From Bryobacterales bacterium (GTDB lineage: Bacteria; Acidobacteriota; Terriglobia; Bryobacterales; UBA6623): a stretch of DNA of 49,090 nt. The stretch lies in assembly GCA_028819255.1 (NCBI GenBank), contig JAPPMB010000150.1:1-49090 (forward strand), in the 5' to 3' direction. The first letter of the stretch is position 1. Every line of letters starts with the position of its first letter. A model generated the notes under the pieces. The model did not search any database and was not told where the DNA came from. It saw nothing but the letters and a program-made list of their open reading frames with translations. The translations under genes were made by a program, and so were the position numbers. This document shows positions 1-9,271 of this stretch, in pieces.

Positions 1-667
1 GCTGCCACACTCCTGCGCCTGTCTACCGCGCTGACAGGCAAAAAATCCTCTTCGTAATGTATGACTAGGATATGAGGTTTCTCAGGCAGAAATTTGCCCC
101 ACCACAGAGGGGGCGGCGGAAAGCTCAGCCGCTAAGTGCAAGCAAGAAAAGGAGTTACAGACCGCGACGTCGTGGCCGTCTGGCTGTCAGCCCAGTAACT
201 AGTCGGTGTAAGTTCGGATTAGCGAGCGGGGTGTCGACAGCCATGCCGGCCAAGCAACTGGTCTGGCAATGCGGCATTTCCGGAGCCAAGCCGGATCGCT
301 TCGGCTTCTGGAGCCTCTCCCGTGTGCTGGAACAGCCCGCCGGCGCCGTTCCTCCCTCTACGGGCCGCTGTGATCCGGGCCGCTCTTTGAGACCGGCTCC
401 CACCGTGTCCAGGAGACGCGCCTGGCCTGCCCGACACCAGTGTCATTGACTATCGTCGACGAAGCGGGGTCGAGGCACGTTATCCAGGTTCTGCGGATTT
501 CAGGCGGGGGTGGCAGTTGCCTTGCGTCTCTTCCGTAACTTGGCCAGCTTGCGTGAGCGGCGCGGGCGCTGCCGCGTCCGTGCCAGGCCGACCCGCCATC
601 CTAATGTTGCCACTCAGAGGCCGATCCCGCCCCCGCACACTCGACAGTCCACCAAGCTCCAGGCACT
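1..667. other. Stretch without a recognisable gene
   Basis: Several open frames exist on both strands, but they overlap one another, are rich in Arg/Pro/Ser as expected of high-GC shadow frames, and show no family motif. I see no repeat, tRNA or terminator here. It may hold decayed sequence next to the zeta-like gene. Confidence 0.5.
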
Positions 668-1336
668 TCAAGGAGATGGCTTGCGAGCAAGCTTGCGTGT
701 CCGGTGCGCAAGATCCTCCTGGCGCTGGAAAAGCCTCCGCATCCATTCCGCACACCACGCCGCCGGCGCTTCCGTCCGCCAGACCACATCCCCCCGCACC
801 AGGCGGCACTGCTCGACCAGACTGAGCCGGCGGAACTCGTCGTGGCTGGAATTGTCGAAGATCCTCAGCAGATCAAACTTCTCCGCGGTGCGCCGCAGAT
901 TCGACAGCGAGTACTTCCAGCGCCCGGGGATGCGCGAAGGATCCTCGCCGTGGCCGGTGTGCGCGAACACCCGGTGGCGGATGCGCTCCACGTTGATGGA
1001 CGGATCCTCGGTGCCGAGATAGATGCCCTCGACGCGGTACCCTGCCTGGATGGTCCGATCCACCAGGCTCGGCCTCGGAGGGCCGGAACAGGTGCTTTCC
1101 GTGCCAAAGTCCAGCCGCTCATCGATGGACTCCGCGATTTGCGCATCCACGTACACCCGCGTCCGGGCCCGGACCTCCGGGCTGTTCCAGTCCCCGATCC
1201 CGCCGGCAAAGGAGTTCTGGTCGAAGTACCGGTCCGGCAGCACATCGTAGTTGGCCCGCTTCCACATGGTCTTCCCGACTCCGCTGCAGCCCATCACGAT
1301 GGTGAACACCGGGCGGGGGCCGATCAGTTCGGACAC
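668..1336 (-). CDS. Zeta-toxin-like P-loop kinase
   Basis: Predicted P-loop small-molecule kinase of the zeta-toxin/predicted ABC-type ATPase group. From a GTG start at 1336 the product is 222 aa. Residues 16-23 form a Walker A (GCSGVGKT), followed by a segment around D39 that fits the zeta catalytic-Asp region, a GTES motif at 78-81, and an Arg-rich helix (RIRHR) typical of the nucleotide lid. Zeta toxins phosphorylate UDP-N-acetylglucosamine, but this short chromosomal group is mostly uncharacterised, so the substrate is unknown. The open frame extends upstream to 1519, but that part has low-complexity, Arg-rich composition, so the GTG just before the first strand is preferred. No obvious ribosome binding site decides it. 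I find no antitoxin gene on the same strand upstream or downstream, so it appears to be an orphan. Confidence 0.8.
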   Translation of the reverse strand: MSELIGPRPVFTIVMGCSGVGKTMWKRANYDVLPDRYFDQNSFAGGIGDWNSPEVRARTRVYVDAQIAESIDERLDFGTESTCSGPPRPSLVDRTIQAGYRVEGIYLGTEDPSINVERIRHRVFAHTGHGEDPSRIPGRWKYSLSNLRRTAEKFDLLRIFDNSSHDEFRRLSLVEQCRLVRGDVVWRTEAPAAWCAEWMRRLFQRQEDLAHRTRKLARKPSP

Positions 1337-1858
1337 GCGTTCATTGTCAAGCAGAACCGGTCGGCGCGCACGGTGCGGCCCACGGAATTGCCGGTGCGCG
1401 GCTTCTTGCCGTTGCGACGAGTTCCCGCGCCTCAGGAGCGACCGTTCCGAGGCTCGGATAGGGAAGCGGGGGGCTGCCTTCCCATTCGATAACGCTGTCG
1501 CATGCCCTGAGCGGCGCAATCACGCGATGGCCGAGGCAATGAGTGTCGCGATGTTGGAGAGGTCGCCCACCAAGCGGAGACGGATTCGATCCCGTTTCAG
1601 AGCGATCCCATCCACGCGAGCGGGCCGCCTGTGGAACGAGGCCGAATGGGCCGGACTCACGGCCGTTCTCCGCAGATCGCCTCGACGAACATGGCGGCCG
1701 CACATGCGGGCAACTTGATCGGAGCCCACGATTTCCGGTCACGGCGGAAGCAGTCTTCCGTGGCGACTCCCGAACATTGGAATCAGGCGGTGGTCTACAA
1801 TCGTCAGCGCCCGCCCCGGGCGCGTCAGCTACAACGCGGGGCGAGCTTGGATTGCAAG
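1337..1858. other. Intergenic region upstream of the first sulfatase
   Basis: Divergent gap between the zeta-like gene and the sulfatase. Overlapping frames run on both strands without recognisable motifs. A TACAAT hexamer at 1796-1801 lies 57 bases before the sulfatase start and could be a -10 element, but no convincing -35 is spaced correctly. Confidence 0.4.
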
Positions 1859-3373
1859 ATGACCTACGGTCAGGCCAGCGCGGCAACACCAATTCGGACG
1901 GCTCTTCTCGCGCTCGGCGCGATTGCGCTGAGCGGCTGCGCCGCCCAAGAGGCGGTTCGACCGCCCAATGTGGTCTTCATCCTGGCGGATGACCTCGGGT
2001 GGAGCGACACCGGGCTCTACGGCAGCGAATTCTACGAGACGCCCAACATCGACGCGCTCGCCGAACGCGGCATGACGTTCACCAACGCCTACGCAGCCGC
2101 TGCACTCTGCTCGCCGACCCGCGCGAGCATCCTCACTGGACTTCACCCCGCCCGCATTGGAATGACGATCCCCAACGGGCACGTTGAGGAAGTGATCCTC
2201 GAGAAGTCGCTCCAGCCGCGCGGGCGAGCGAATCACCCCGCGCTCATGGCCCGCAGCGTCAGCCGACTGGACCTCGAGTACTTCACGCTGGCCGAGGCTC
2301 TCAAGGCCGCAGGCTACGAGACAGGGCATTTCGGCAAGTGGCACCTCGGGCGAGAGCCATACGACCCCCTCTCCCAAGGATTCGATGTGGACCTGCCCCA
2401 TACGCCGGGTCCCAGCCCCGGAGGAGGCTATTTCGCCCCGTGGCGATTCTGGCCGGGAAAGGGAGAAGACGGAGAACACATCGAGGACCGGATGGCGGCG
2501 GAGGCATCGGACTTCATGCGAAGGAACAAGGACAGGCCATTCCTCCTGAACTACTGGTGCTTCTCTGTGCACGCCCCCATCGAAGGCAAGCCCGAACTGG
2601 TCGAGAAGTACCGTGCCAAGGGGAATCCGGACAACCCGCAGCGGAACCCGATCAACGGTGCGATGGTGGAAACCTTGGACGACGCGGTGGGCACACTGGT
2701 CGGGACGATCGACGAACTCGGCATTGCCGATGACACCGTCATCGTGTTCTTCTCCGACAACGGCGGCATCATCCACCGGTTCGACGGCGGCGTGGCGGTC
2801 ACCAGCAATGCTCCCTTGAGAAGCGGCAAGTCGTCGATCTACGAAGGCGGTGTCCGGGAGCCCCTTGTTTTCGTCTGGCCGCAAAAGGTGGAGTCGGGAT
2901 CCAGGAGCGACGCAATCGTGCAGAGCATCGACTTCTACCCGACTCTCCTGGAAGTCACCGGAACGCCCGGCCGTCCGGACACCGAGTTCGACGGGATCAG
3001 CTTCGCGCCCGCGCTTCGAGGGGAGCGCCTGAACCGGGAGGCGATCTTCACCCACATTCCGAACTATTCCGCCGCAACCCTGCAGCGCCCCGCAACGTCC
3101 GTGCGGAAGGGCGACTGGAAACTCATTCGCTTCCATTGCGACGGGCCCGGGCAGACTGACCGATACGAACTCTACAACTTGCGAGAGGACATCGGCGAGA
3201 AGAACGACCTGGCAGAGTCGGAGCCGGAAAGGCTTACGGAACTGAACTCGCTGATCGACGGATTTCTGAGCGACACCGAGGCGGTGGTCCCGACAGCGAA
3301 TCCCAGGTATCAGGAGGGCCTTGACCCGTTCCCCGACGGTCCCGCAAGGAGCGGCGGTCCATACGCGCGCTGA
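1859..3373 (+). CDS. Lipoprotein type I sulfatase
   Basis: Secreted arylsulfatase A-like enzyme, 504 aa, hydrolysing sulfate esters, probably on polysaccharide. The frame opens at 1631, but the ATG at 1859 gives a proper lipoprotein signal: a hydrophobic stretch then the lipobox LSGC with Cys27. The mature domain begins with metal ligands D44-D45 (ADDLGW). The formylglycine motif is CSPTR with Cys84, so maturation needs a formylglycine-generating enzyme not present here. Further family landmarks are GKWHLG, the FFSDNGG metal-binding segment and SGKSSIYEGGVREP. The C-terminal part has the usual VRKGDWKLI and YELYNL segments. It converges on the sialidase-sulfatase gene, so the two are separate transcription units. 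The natural substrate cannot be read from the sequence. Confidence 0.92.
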   Translation: MTYGQASAATPIRTALLALGAIALSGCAAQEAVRPPNVVFILADDLGWSDTGLYGSEFYETPNIDALAERGMTFTNAYAAAALCSPTRASILTGLHPARIGMTIPNGHVEEVILEKSLQPRGRANHPALMARSVSRLDLEYFTLAEALKAAGYETGHFGKWHLGREPYDPLSQGFDVDLPHTPGPSPGGGYFAPWRFWPGKGEDGEHIEDRMAAEASDFMRRNKDRPFLLNYWCFSVHAPIEGKPELVEKYRAKGNPDNPQRNPINGAMVETLDDAVGTLVGTIDELGIADDTVIVFFSDNGGIIHRFDGGVAVTSNAPLRSGKSSIYEGGVREPLVFVWPQKVESGSRSDAIVQSIDFYPTLLEVTGTPGRPDTEFDGISFAPALRGERLNREAIFTHIPNYSAATLQRPATSVRKGDWKLIRFHCDGPGQTDRYELYNLREDIGEKNDLAESEPERLTELNSLIDGFLSDTEAVVPTANPRYQEGLDPFPDGPARSGGPYAR

Positions 3374-3950
3374 CTCCTCGACCGACCGTCGGGTTGAACG
3401 CTCGGCGCGCAATCCAAAGTCGGCCTGCAAACCGAGACGCCGGCGAGGCCTTCAGGATAGCGGTACCTGCCCGGCTGCAATTCCCCCTGTCTTCCGAACG
3501 GAACGAGCGAAAGTCCGAGGTGACGCTTCCACCGCATTCGGGTCAGTCCAGCCTCTTCGAACGCGGCTGGCATGCGCTCGTTCCACAGCCTCGTCGTTGC
3601 AATCTCCTCGTAGTCGTCCCTCCGATGGACTTGGGCATTGACCTCGACATTGCCGCCCACCGCATGAGAGCGGGATCTCTACCGGATTGAGGCCTTGCCT
3701 AAGGAACTCCGAATGCCCGGGTCGCGAGAGTGGCAGCCTGGCCAGAATCGGGCGGCCTGATCGCCCGCTCTCTCCACTCCGCCCCCGGTCCGCCGATCAA
3801 GCGCTTCCATTCTTCCCACGCATCGGCGCATATGCCCCCGACGTGAAGGGGACCAATAAGTCTCGGGTCGTTGTTGTCGACATTCGGCGATCGGCAATGC
3901 GGTGGCGGGCTAGACCGAAGTGCCCGATCCCTGGTAAGTCGCGCGTGTCT
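3374..3950. other. Convergent intergenic region with a possible coding relic
   Basis: The gap separates two converging sulfatase genes. On the minus strand, 3660 down to about 3430 reads as unusually protein-like (segments VHRRDDYEEIATTRLWNE and MRWKRHLGLSLVPFGRQGEL) before turning into low-complexity sequence. I do not recognise the family. It may be the 5' part of a decayed gene. Nothing else is evident. Confidence 0.3.
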
Positions 3951-6545
3951 CTATCGCGCTAGGTCGGCCGCGCCGGGCGCATCTCGCTGGGGAAGCGCCC
4001 GCCTGAGGTTCGAGATGACCTTTGCGTAGCTAGCATCCGCCGCTAGATTCCTCACCTCGTCTCGATCATTGCTGTGATCGTAGAGTTCCTCGGTGCCGTC
4101 GGCATATCGGATGTAGCGCCACTTCATCGAGCGGACGGCATGGTTTCCCCGTTGGTAGGTCATGGTCACTGTGCGGTCCCGTGCTCCGTCGCTGAGCAGC
4201 GGGACCAGGCTCCCGCCCTCAAGACGCGGGTTGGCAGGCAGGGCGGCGAGGTCGATGAGCGTCGGATAGAGGTCGAGGAGCGACACGGGCGACTCAACCA
4301 CGGTGCCGGGCACGATCGTTCCGGGCGCCACGATCACCAGAGGGACGCGCGTGGTCTTCTCCCACAGCGCAAACTTCTCCCAGTGGTTCTTTTCCCCGAG
4401 GTGGTATCCGTGGTCCGACCAAAGGACGACGATCGTCGTCCTCGCATGCTCCGATCTCGCCAGGCTGTCCAGGAGTCGCCCAAGTTGGTGGTCGGCGAAG
4501 GTGCAGCTCGCCTGGTACGAGCGGACAGCCTCCGCCCACGTTCCCGGGGCCTTCCTCTCTGCGTCGAGAATTGCTCGCATGAAGTGTTGTTTCTGCTTGA
4601 GCAGCGCCAGGCCGCCGGACGGAATGTCCGCCACGTCATCCTCCACGATGTCCGGCATGGCGACGCGGCCCTCGGGGTACGCGGAGAAGTACTTCGGCGG
4701 CGCATGGAACGGCATGTGCGGGCGAAACAGCCCGATTGCCAGGAAGAACGGTCGGTCGCTGCTGCGGGAGAGAAACTCGATGCCGAAGTCGACGGACCGG
4801 GCGTCCGGCGTCTCTGACTCATTCAGCGGCCATTGTCCCCAGTCGAAGTTAGGGCTGCGGACAGCGTGGATGGCATTGAACTTCCGGGGTGGCATGGGGT
4901 CGAGCTGCATCTTCTCGAACCGGTGAAAGGACTCGTCGTCGTGGAAGGCGCTGTTGTCGTGATGATGGAAGATCTTGCCCGCCCCCTCGACCCGGTATCC
5001 GTGATTCATGAAGTACCTTGGAAGCGTCACGGCATCCGGAACGGCCCGTTTCCAGTCCGAGCGATTGCCGTAGACGCCCGTGGTTGCCGGGCTCAGCCCT
5101 GTGAGCAGAGCCACCCGTGAGGGGTTGCACGCCGGAGATGCCGTGTACGCCCGCCGGAACAGGGCGCCGCGCCTCGCAAGCCTTCGGAGGCTTGGCATCT
5201 TGAGCGGCGAATCGTCGTCCAGCACCCAGTCGTTCAGATCGTCCACCGCGATGAACAGCACGTTGGGCTTTCCTGTCGGGTGGCCGCCCGGTTCGGCGGG
5301 ACGCGCCGCCGCCCGCACGGTGGACGTCGGCTCGACGCCCGCAAACTTCGCCCGCGCGTCCAGTTCCTCGAGCTTGAATCGCACGCTGACAATGTACGGC
5401 TCCTCTCCCTCGGTCCAGTGTCCGTAGGTGGTCGTGACGAACGTGCCGTCGGGAAGAAGTTCGACGCCCGGGTAGGCCGTGTCCGTGCCCTTGCGGTTGT
5501 CCATCAGCCGAACCCGATACTGGCCCTCCCGGCCCTCAACGATGTCCTCGTACGAGCCGACCCACCCGACCCAGTCCCCTCGTGTCGGGCTGGCATGGGT
5601 CCGGTCGCGGAAGCTGATGAACAGTCGGCCGTCAGGCGCGTACTTCGCCGTATGGCGGTCCCCCGTCAAAGCGCCGGGCAGTTCGCGGGGCTGGCTCCAT
5701 GTCTCGCCCTCGTCGTCAGAGAAGATGACGAAGGAATTCATCTTGCGGCTGTTCTCCCGGAGCAGCACCGCGATCTGCCTGCCGTCAGGCGACCGCAGCG
5801 CCCCGGGCTCGCACAGGTGTGCGGACGAATGCCTGGCGATGACCCTGGGCTGGGACCAGGTCAGTCCGCCGTCGGCCGAGACGACGCTGTAGACCTCGAA
5901 CCGCTTGCCCTCGGGGTGCTCGGGAGGAGTGCGAAGCCACCGGCCGTCGTCGTGAAAGAAGGCCATGTAGGTGCCGTCCTTCAGCTCAACCATCGAACCC
6001 ATGGTGACGATGCCGCCGTAGCTCGGGCCCGGCGTGCTGACCGGCCTGAGCGCCGACCATGTCTCGCCGTTGTCTTCCGAATACGCGACGCGCAGGCCTC
6101 CCGCCTTGCCGGAGAACATGACGATTCGCGGCACGCCTTCGGGATCGATCAGGCGGAACAGCGTGGGCACTTCCATCGAGGTGGCCCAGTTTGCCGGCGT
6201 CGGCAGCCGGTCCGTCCAGTTCAGACCGCCGTCAAGGCTCTTCTTGTAGACAATCGCTCCCCGTCCGTGTCCCTTGGGATAGGCGATCAGAATGGTCCTG
6301 TTGTCGGGCAGCAGAAGGGTCGAAGGATGGCCGAGATACTGGCCGGATTCGCGGTCCACGACCACCTGCCGGTGTGTCTCGCCTGCGAGGTCGACGGTTG
6401 GAATCGAGTAGCCGCGCGGCGGGCCCTCCCCCTGCACTCCTGTTGCGAGTGCGAGTGCCACGACGCATCCGACAGCGAACGCCGCCGGCCTCAGGAGACT
6501 GGTCAAGGAGCGGATAGCGGTGCCCGGCATCTGGACCTCAATCAT
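3951..6545 (-). CDS. Sialidase (BNR) - sulfatase fusion protein
   Basis: One frame of 864 aa from the ATG at 6545 (alternative ATG at 6530) encodes two enzymes. Residues 12-37 form a signal peptide or membrane anchor. Residues about 50-410 are a six-bladed sialidase/neuraminidase-like domain with four Asp-boxes (for example SLDGGLNW at 103-110, then SEDNGETW, SADGGLTW and SDDEGETW). Residues about 425-864 are a type I sulfatase resembling iduronate-2-sulfatase: VDDLND metal site, formylglycine motif CNPSR with Cys473, LWSDHGYHLGE and a terminal NLA/DASY region. The open frame continues upstream to 6908, but that part lies inside the oxidoreductase gene. The ATG is 34 bases after that gene's stop, so the two are probably co-transcribed. 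The fusion suggests sequential removal of sulfate and a terminal sugar from one glycan. BNR-domain specificity is not limited to sialic acid. Confidence 0.9.
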   Translation of the reverse strand: MIEVQMPGTAIRSLTSLLRPAAFAVGCVVALALATGVQGEGPPRGYSIPTVDLAGETHRQVVVDRESGQYLGHPSTLLLPDNRTILIAYPKGHGRGAIVYKKSLDGGLNWTDRLPTPANWATSMEVPTLFRLIDPEGVPRIVMFSGKAGGLRVAYSEDNGETWSALRPVSTPGPSYGGIVTMGSMVELKDGTYMAFFHDDGRWLRTPPEHPEGKRFEVYSVVSADGGLTWSQPRVIARHSSAHLCEPGALRSPDGRQIAVLLRENSRKMNSFVIFSDDEGETWSQPRELPGALTGDRHTAKYAPDGRLFISFRDRTHASPTRGDWVGWVGSYEDIVEGREGQYRVRLMDNRKGTDTAYPGVELLPDGTFVTTTYGHWTEGEEPYIVSVRFKLEELDARAKFAGVEPTSTVRAAARPAEPGGHPTGKPNVLFIAVDDLNDWVLDDDSPLKMPSLRRLARRGALFRRAYTASPACNPSRVALLTGLSPATTGVYGNRSDWKRAVPDAVTLPRYFMNHGYRVEGAGKIFHHHDNSAFHDDESFHRFEKMQLDPMPPRKFNAIHAVRSPNFDWGQWPLNESETPDARSVDFGIEFLSRSSDRPFFLAIGLFRPHMPFHAPPKYFSAYPEGRVAMPDIVEDDVADIPSGGLALLKQKQHFMRAILDAERKAPGTWAEAVRSYQASCTFADHQLGRLLDSLARSEHARTTIVVLWSDHGYHLGEKNHWEKFALWEKTTRVPLVIVAPGTIVPGTVVESPVSLLDLYPTLIDLAALPANPRLEGGSLVPLLSDGARDRTVTMTYQRGNHAVRSMKWRYIRYADGTEELYDHSNDRDEVRNLAADASYAKVISNLRRALPQRDAPGAADLAR

Positions 6546-6579
6546 AGGACCAGAGCCGGTCGTTGCGTCCGGGCGGGAC

Positions 6580-7620
6580 TCAGGGCCGCACCGCACAACC
6601 CGTGTCAGCGGACTCATAGACGGCGTCCACCACGGAGAGCGTCCTGAGGTAGTCCTCTCCGTGGCTCTCGAACGCCTCCCCGCTGAGCAGGCAATCCACA
6701 AAATGCCGCTGGACGCTGTATACGCAGTCGCCTGCGAAGTTGATGTCTGCCCTCGTGTAGTCGTGGGCGCGCATGGGCTCGCCGAGCAGCTTGATGCGCA
6801 TGGACGAGTCCGCAGCCATGGCGAGGTGCCCCCGGGTCGCGTCCAAACGGAGTTCGCCGAACGTGAACCTCGGCGACTCGACCTCCGCCTCGTTGTAGCG
6901 GTTGGCATCGAGGACTGCGGTGGCGCCGCTGGCGAACGAGAAGAGGATCTGGCCCGCGTCCTCGCCCCGGATGACGGGATTCAGCCGGCGGAGCTTGGCA
7001 TAGACCTCGACGATCTCCCCGAGCAGATACCGGAATGTGTCAATGAAGTGGACCGCCGTCTCGTAGACCAGAAGCCGCGGGTAGTCCCGAAAGAACGGCT
7101 GTCTCGACAGGTAGGCATCCTCACCCCATCCGTCGCCTGTCCTCATCCTGAAGTACAGGTGGATCGGCGAGCCGATCCCGCCCGTCCGCAGGATCCGCTT
7201 GATCTCCCGGTGCCAGGGCTGCCAGCGGAAGTTCTCGTGGACCATGAACCGGACCCCCGCGTCACGTGCGTTCTCAACGATCCGACGGCTCTCGTCGAGT
7301 GTCGGGGCCAAGGGCTTCTGGCACACGATCGCGGCACCTGCCAAAGCGGCTTGGGCGCAGATCTCGGCATGTGTTTCCGGCGGAGTGATGATGTCGACGA
7401 AGTCCGGTCTCTCCCGGTCGATCATCTCGCGCCAGTCCGCATAAAACCGCGGAATCGAGAATTCCGCCATCTTCTGCCGGGCCTTGGATTCGGTCCGGTT
7501 CGAGATTGCCGCAACGGTGACCTCGGGAATGCGGTTCCAGGCCTCGTACTGAAACCCCGAGAAGTAGCCGGCACCGATCGCAACGGCCTTGAGCGCTGGT
7601 TCCGGGCAGCTGTCTTGCAT
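6580..7620 (-). CDS. Gfo/Idh/MocA family oxidoreductase
   Basis: NAD(P)-dependent sugar or inositol-type dehydrogenase of 346 aa. The N-terminal Rossmann fold starts near residue 11 (AVAIGAGYFSGFQ). The conserved lysine motif normally written EKP is here QKP (CQKPLAPT). The C-terminal alpha/beta domain carries HENFRWQPWH and a typical substrate-pocket region (VYETAVHFIDTFRYLLGE). It is the first gene of a minus-strand pair with the sialidase-sulfatase. The context implies oxidation or epimerisation of a released monosaccharide, as in glycan-degradation loci where such enzymes oxidise sialic acid or uronic acid derivatives. The exact substrate is unknown. The Glu to Gln change in the EKP motif occurs in some family members and need not abolish activity. 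Confidence 0.88.
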   Translation of the reverse strand: MQDSCPEPALKAVAIGAGYFSGFQYEAWNRIPEVTVAAISNRTESKARQKMAEFSIPRFYADWREMIDRERPDFVDIITPPETHAEICAQAALAGAAIVCQKPLAPTLDESRRIVENARDAGVRFMVHENFRWQPWHREIKRILRTGGIGSPIHLYFRMRTGDGWGEDAYLSRQPFFRDYPRLLVYETAVHFIDTFRYLLGEIVEVYAKLRRLNPVIRGEDAGQILFSFASGATAVLDANRYNEAEVESPRFTFGELRLDATRGHLAMAADSSMRIKLLGEPMRAHDYTRADINFAGDCVYSVQRHFVDCLLSGEAFESHGEDYLRTLSVVDAVYESADTGCAVRP

Positions 7621-8150
7621 GCCAGCAAGGTGGGTCGTGCCGGCTCGGGAGCCGTGACACGCCTCGTCCGGGCCGCGCCCCCGATCCCTCGCTCACTGAG
7701 GGGTGTTTCGGGCCAGCCCTGCCTCACCCTATTTCATCACGGACTATCTGGCCCCGGCAGCACCTGTCCTCGCAGGGCCGTTCGATGTTCGGTGGCGAGG
7801 GCTGGCTGTGGAAGGAGCAAGACGAACGGCCGGCCGCCGCTCCCGGTCCAGTCGTGAATCCCGTCGGCGCGTCACGCGAACGCCCTCTCACCAGGCATCA
7901 GCGGCAACGGGATCAGTCCGATCTGCATCACGCGGTCGATATTCGCGTTGCGGAACCGGTCGAGCCGCTCGTTCCGCCGGCGAAGGAGGATCCTGGCTTA
8001 TGTGTGCAGGCTCCTTGGCAGCTACCGGACCGCACTGGGCGTCAATCCCGCGGAGGTCAGAGGAAGCCCGTCTTGCAGAGCCGGCATGTGGTCTGAACTC
8101 GCAGGCCTGCGCATTCGGGCCGGGTCCGGCGGCAAGAACAGCGTTCTGCA
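7621..8150. other. Gap with only weak coding relics
   Basis: No gene with a recognisable family is present. On the minus strand, about 8000 to 7872 reads as a plausible C-terminal fragment (NERLDRFRNANIDRVMQIGL) ending in a stop at 7872-7874, but I cannot assign it. Other frames look like high-GC shadows. Confidence 0.35.
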
Positions 8151-8324
8151 TCAATCGGGACGGAGGACCGGAGCATGCAAATAGGCCGGTCGAATCCACT
8201 CAGCGATGGCGGCCGCGATGAGAGCGGCGAACCGGCAGCCCAGGAGCCAGCGCTGAGTCTTCAGTTCCGAATGCAATGCGTCCAGCTTGGCTTCGAACCG
8301 GGCATTGAGGTTTGACGCGGCCAT
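8151..8324 (-). CDS. Short coiled-coil plus membrane-helix peptide, possibly truncated
   Basis: From the ATG at 8324 the product is about 57 aa. Residues 4-25 (NLNARFEAKLDALHSELKTQ) form an amphipathic coiled coil, followed by a tryptophan, a hydrophobic stretch (LLGCRFAALIAAAIAEWI) that could span the membrane, and a short irregular tail. This looks like the end of the common small coiled-coil/TM proteins found near mobile or conflict genes, but shorter than usual and with an unnatural C-terminus. It may therefore be a relic. It sits just downstream of a transposase C-terminal remnant on the same strand. No function is assigned. Confidence 0.35.
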   Translation of the reverse strand: MAASNLNARFEAKLDALHSELKTQRWLLGCRFAALIAAAIAEWIRPAYLHAPVLRPD

Positions 8325-8376
8325 GTCTTGCGACTCCCGAACGGGAGTCTGCGCCAGGTCGTCGGCTGGTGTTCCG

Positions 8377-8511
8377 TCACAGCAGGATTCTCCGGTAGGC
8401 GGCCTTGAGCTTGCAGCGGGCGTCGTCAACCCTCATCCGCCATCCCATTCCGCGCTGGCGTGCGTCGACATCGGTGGACCGGGCCACGGTCTGCGTCCAC
8501 AGCTCGCTCAG
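8377..8511 (-). pseudogene. IS630-type transposase C-terminal remnant
   Basis: The minus-strand frame ending in TGA at 8377-8379 reads LSELWTQTVARSTDVDARQ, then GWRMRVDDARCKLKAAYRRI. This resembles the end of IS630-group DDE transposases, which often close with W-R-[FM]-T-x-D-A-R-x-K-L-K-x-x-Y-P. No catalytic DDE region is recognisable upstream, where the frame is closed by a stop. I read it as a decayed insertion sequence. The assignment rests on this terminal motif only. Confidence 0.4.
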
Positions 8512-8619
8512 GTAACAAGCCGTGCCCGTTCAGGCACCGGAGGGTCATCGTGCTCAACCCGCATTCGGCGACATTCACCGCGGGAGCGCCCACGAGGAAG
8601 CTCCGATCCGCGGTTCTAC

Positions 8620-9006
8620 TCATGCCGCCTCGCCGTCGGTACGGGCGAAGTCCTCACCCCTGAAGAGCAGCGGTTCGCCGGTCGCCTCGGCCAGCGCGTA
8701 CGCAAAGCAGTCACCGAAGTTCAATGCTGCGGGGTGATTGCCCTTGCCGAATCGACGCCAGGCGCGCCGCGCCGCGCTAGCGTGTTCGGAAGTGACGGGC
8801 ACCAATTGAATCTCCGCCTTCTCCAGCAACTCATCAAGCGCTTGCCCTATTCGCGTTCCACCCCTGCCCTCGACAACCATCGCCGCCGCAAGCAGCGCGA
8901 CTGTGGACATGCGACGAGGCCACGCCCGTGCAATCGAATTCACGAAGCGTCCCGCGTCCGGCTCTCCAACCAACACGGCGAGGAGGGCGGACGTATCGAT
9001 GATCAC
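8620..9006 (-). CDS. vapC: VapC PIN-domain ribonuclease toxin (module 1)
   Basis: PIN-domain toxin of 128 aa that would cleave RNA (tRNA or rRNA in characterised relatives) using Mg2+. Acidic residues expected of the active site are visible: Asp4 in MIIDTSALLAVL, a Glu in MVVEGRGG, Asp in NFGDCFAYALA and Asp in FRGEDFARTD. The motif RFGKGNHPAALNFGD is characteristic of one large VapC subgroup. The start overlaps the end of the upstream vapB by four bases, indicating translational coupling. The gene appears intact. Its sequence is clearly related to, but not identical with, the second VapC at 13.3 kb. Confidence 0.93.
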   Translation of the reverse strand: MIIDTSALLAVLVGEPDAGRFVNSIARAWPRRMSTVALLAAAMVVEGRGGTRIGQALDELLEKAEIQLVPVTSEHASAARRAWRRFGKGNHPAALNFGDCFAYALAEATGEPLLFRGEDFARTDGEAA

Positions 9007-9260
9007 TTGGGCAATCCCCTCTCGTCATAGAGAAGATCGCCATGTTCCTCGGCTGAAGGCCCTGGTCCCAGGAAGCTGGCGCAGCGCTGTCCAATCGCAT
9101 GAAGCTCGCCGGCCAGAACGTCTGCACAACGCCGGTGCCGCTCACGCTCCAAGCGTTTGCGCAGCGCGAGGGTAATCGCGCCAGTCATCGTCTCGCCGGT
9201 CAATCGGGCCAAGTCGCGAGCAAGCAGGCAGGTTTCGGGGTTCTTGATGTTGAGTCCCAT
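9003..9260 (-). CDS. vapB: VapB-type antitoxin (module 1)
   Basis: Antitoxin of 85 aa that should bind and inhibit the adjacent VapC and repress its own operon. The N-terminus (MGLNIKNPETCLLARDLARLTGE) is typical of the Rv0623-like/ribbon-helix-helix VapB group, followed by a basic helix (LRKRLERERHRR). The C-terminal toxin-binding tail ends DLLYDERGLPK, which matches the ELYDERGIPK tail of the other VapB in this window. Its stop overlaps the vapC start (ATGA arrangement). A perfect inverted repeat lies directly upstream. Confidence 0.9.
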   Translation of the reverse strand: MGLNIKNPETCLLARDLARLTGETMTGAITLALRKRLERERHRRCADVLAGELHAIGQRCASFLGPGPSAEEHGDLLYDERGLPK

Positions 9261-9271
9261 CGTCAGTCTGC

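Noticed and set aside
1829..3430. 533-aa minus-strand frame opposite the first sulfatase
   Set aside because: Antisense to a gene with all sulfatase motifs; no motif of its own. Long antisense frames are expected at this GC content.
6546..6908. Open frame extending the sialidase-sulfatase upstream of 6545
   Set aside because: It lies wholly inside the oxidoreductase gene on the same strand in another frame, is rich in Arg/Ser/Thr, and the signal peptide begins only after 6545.
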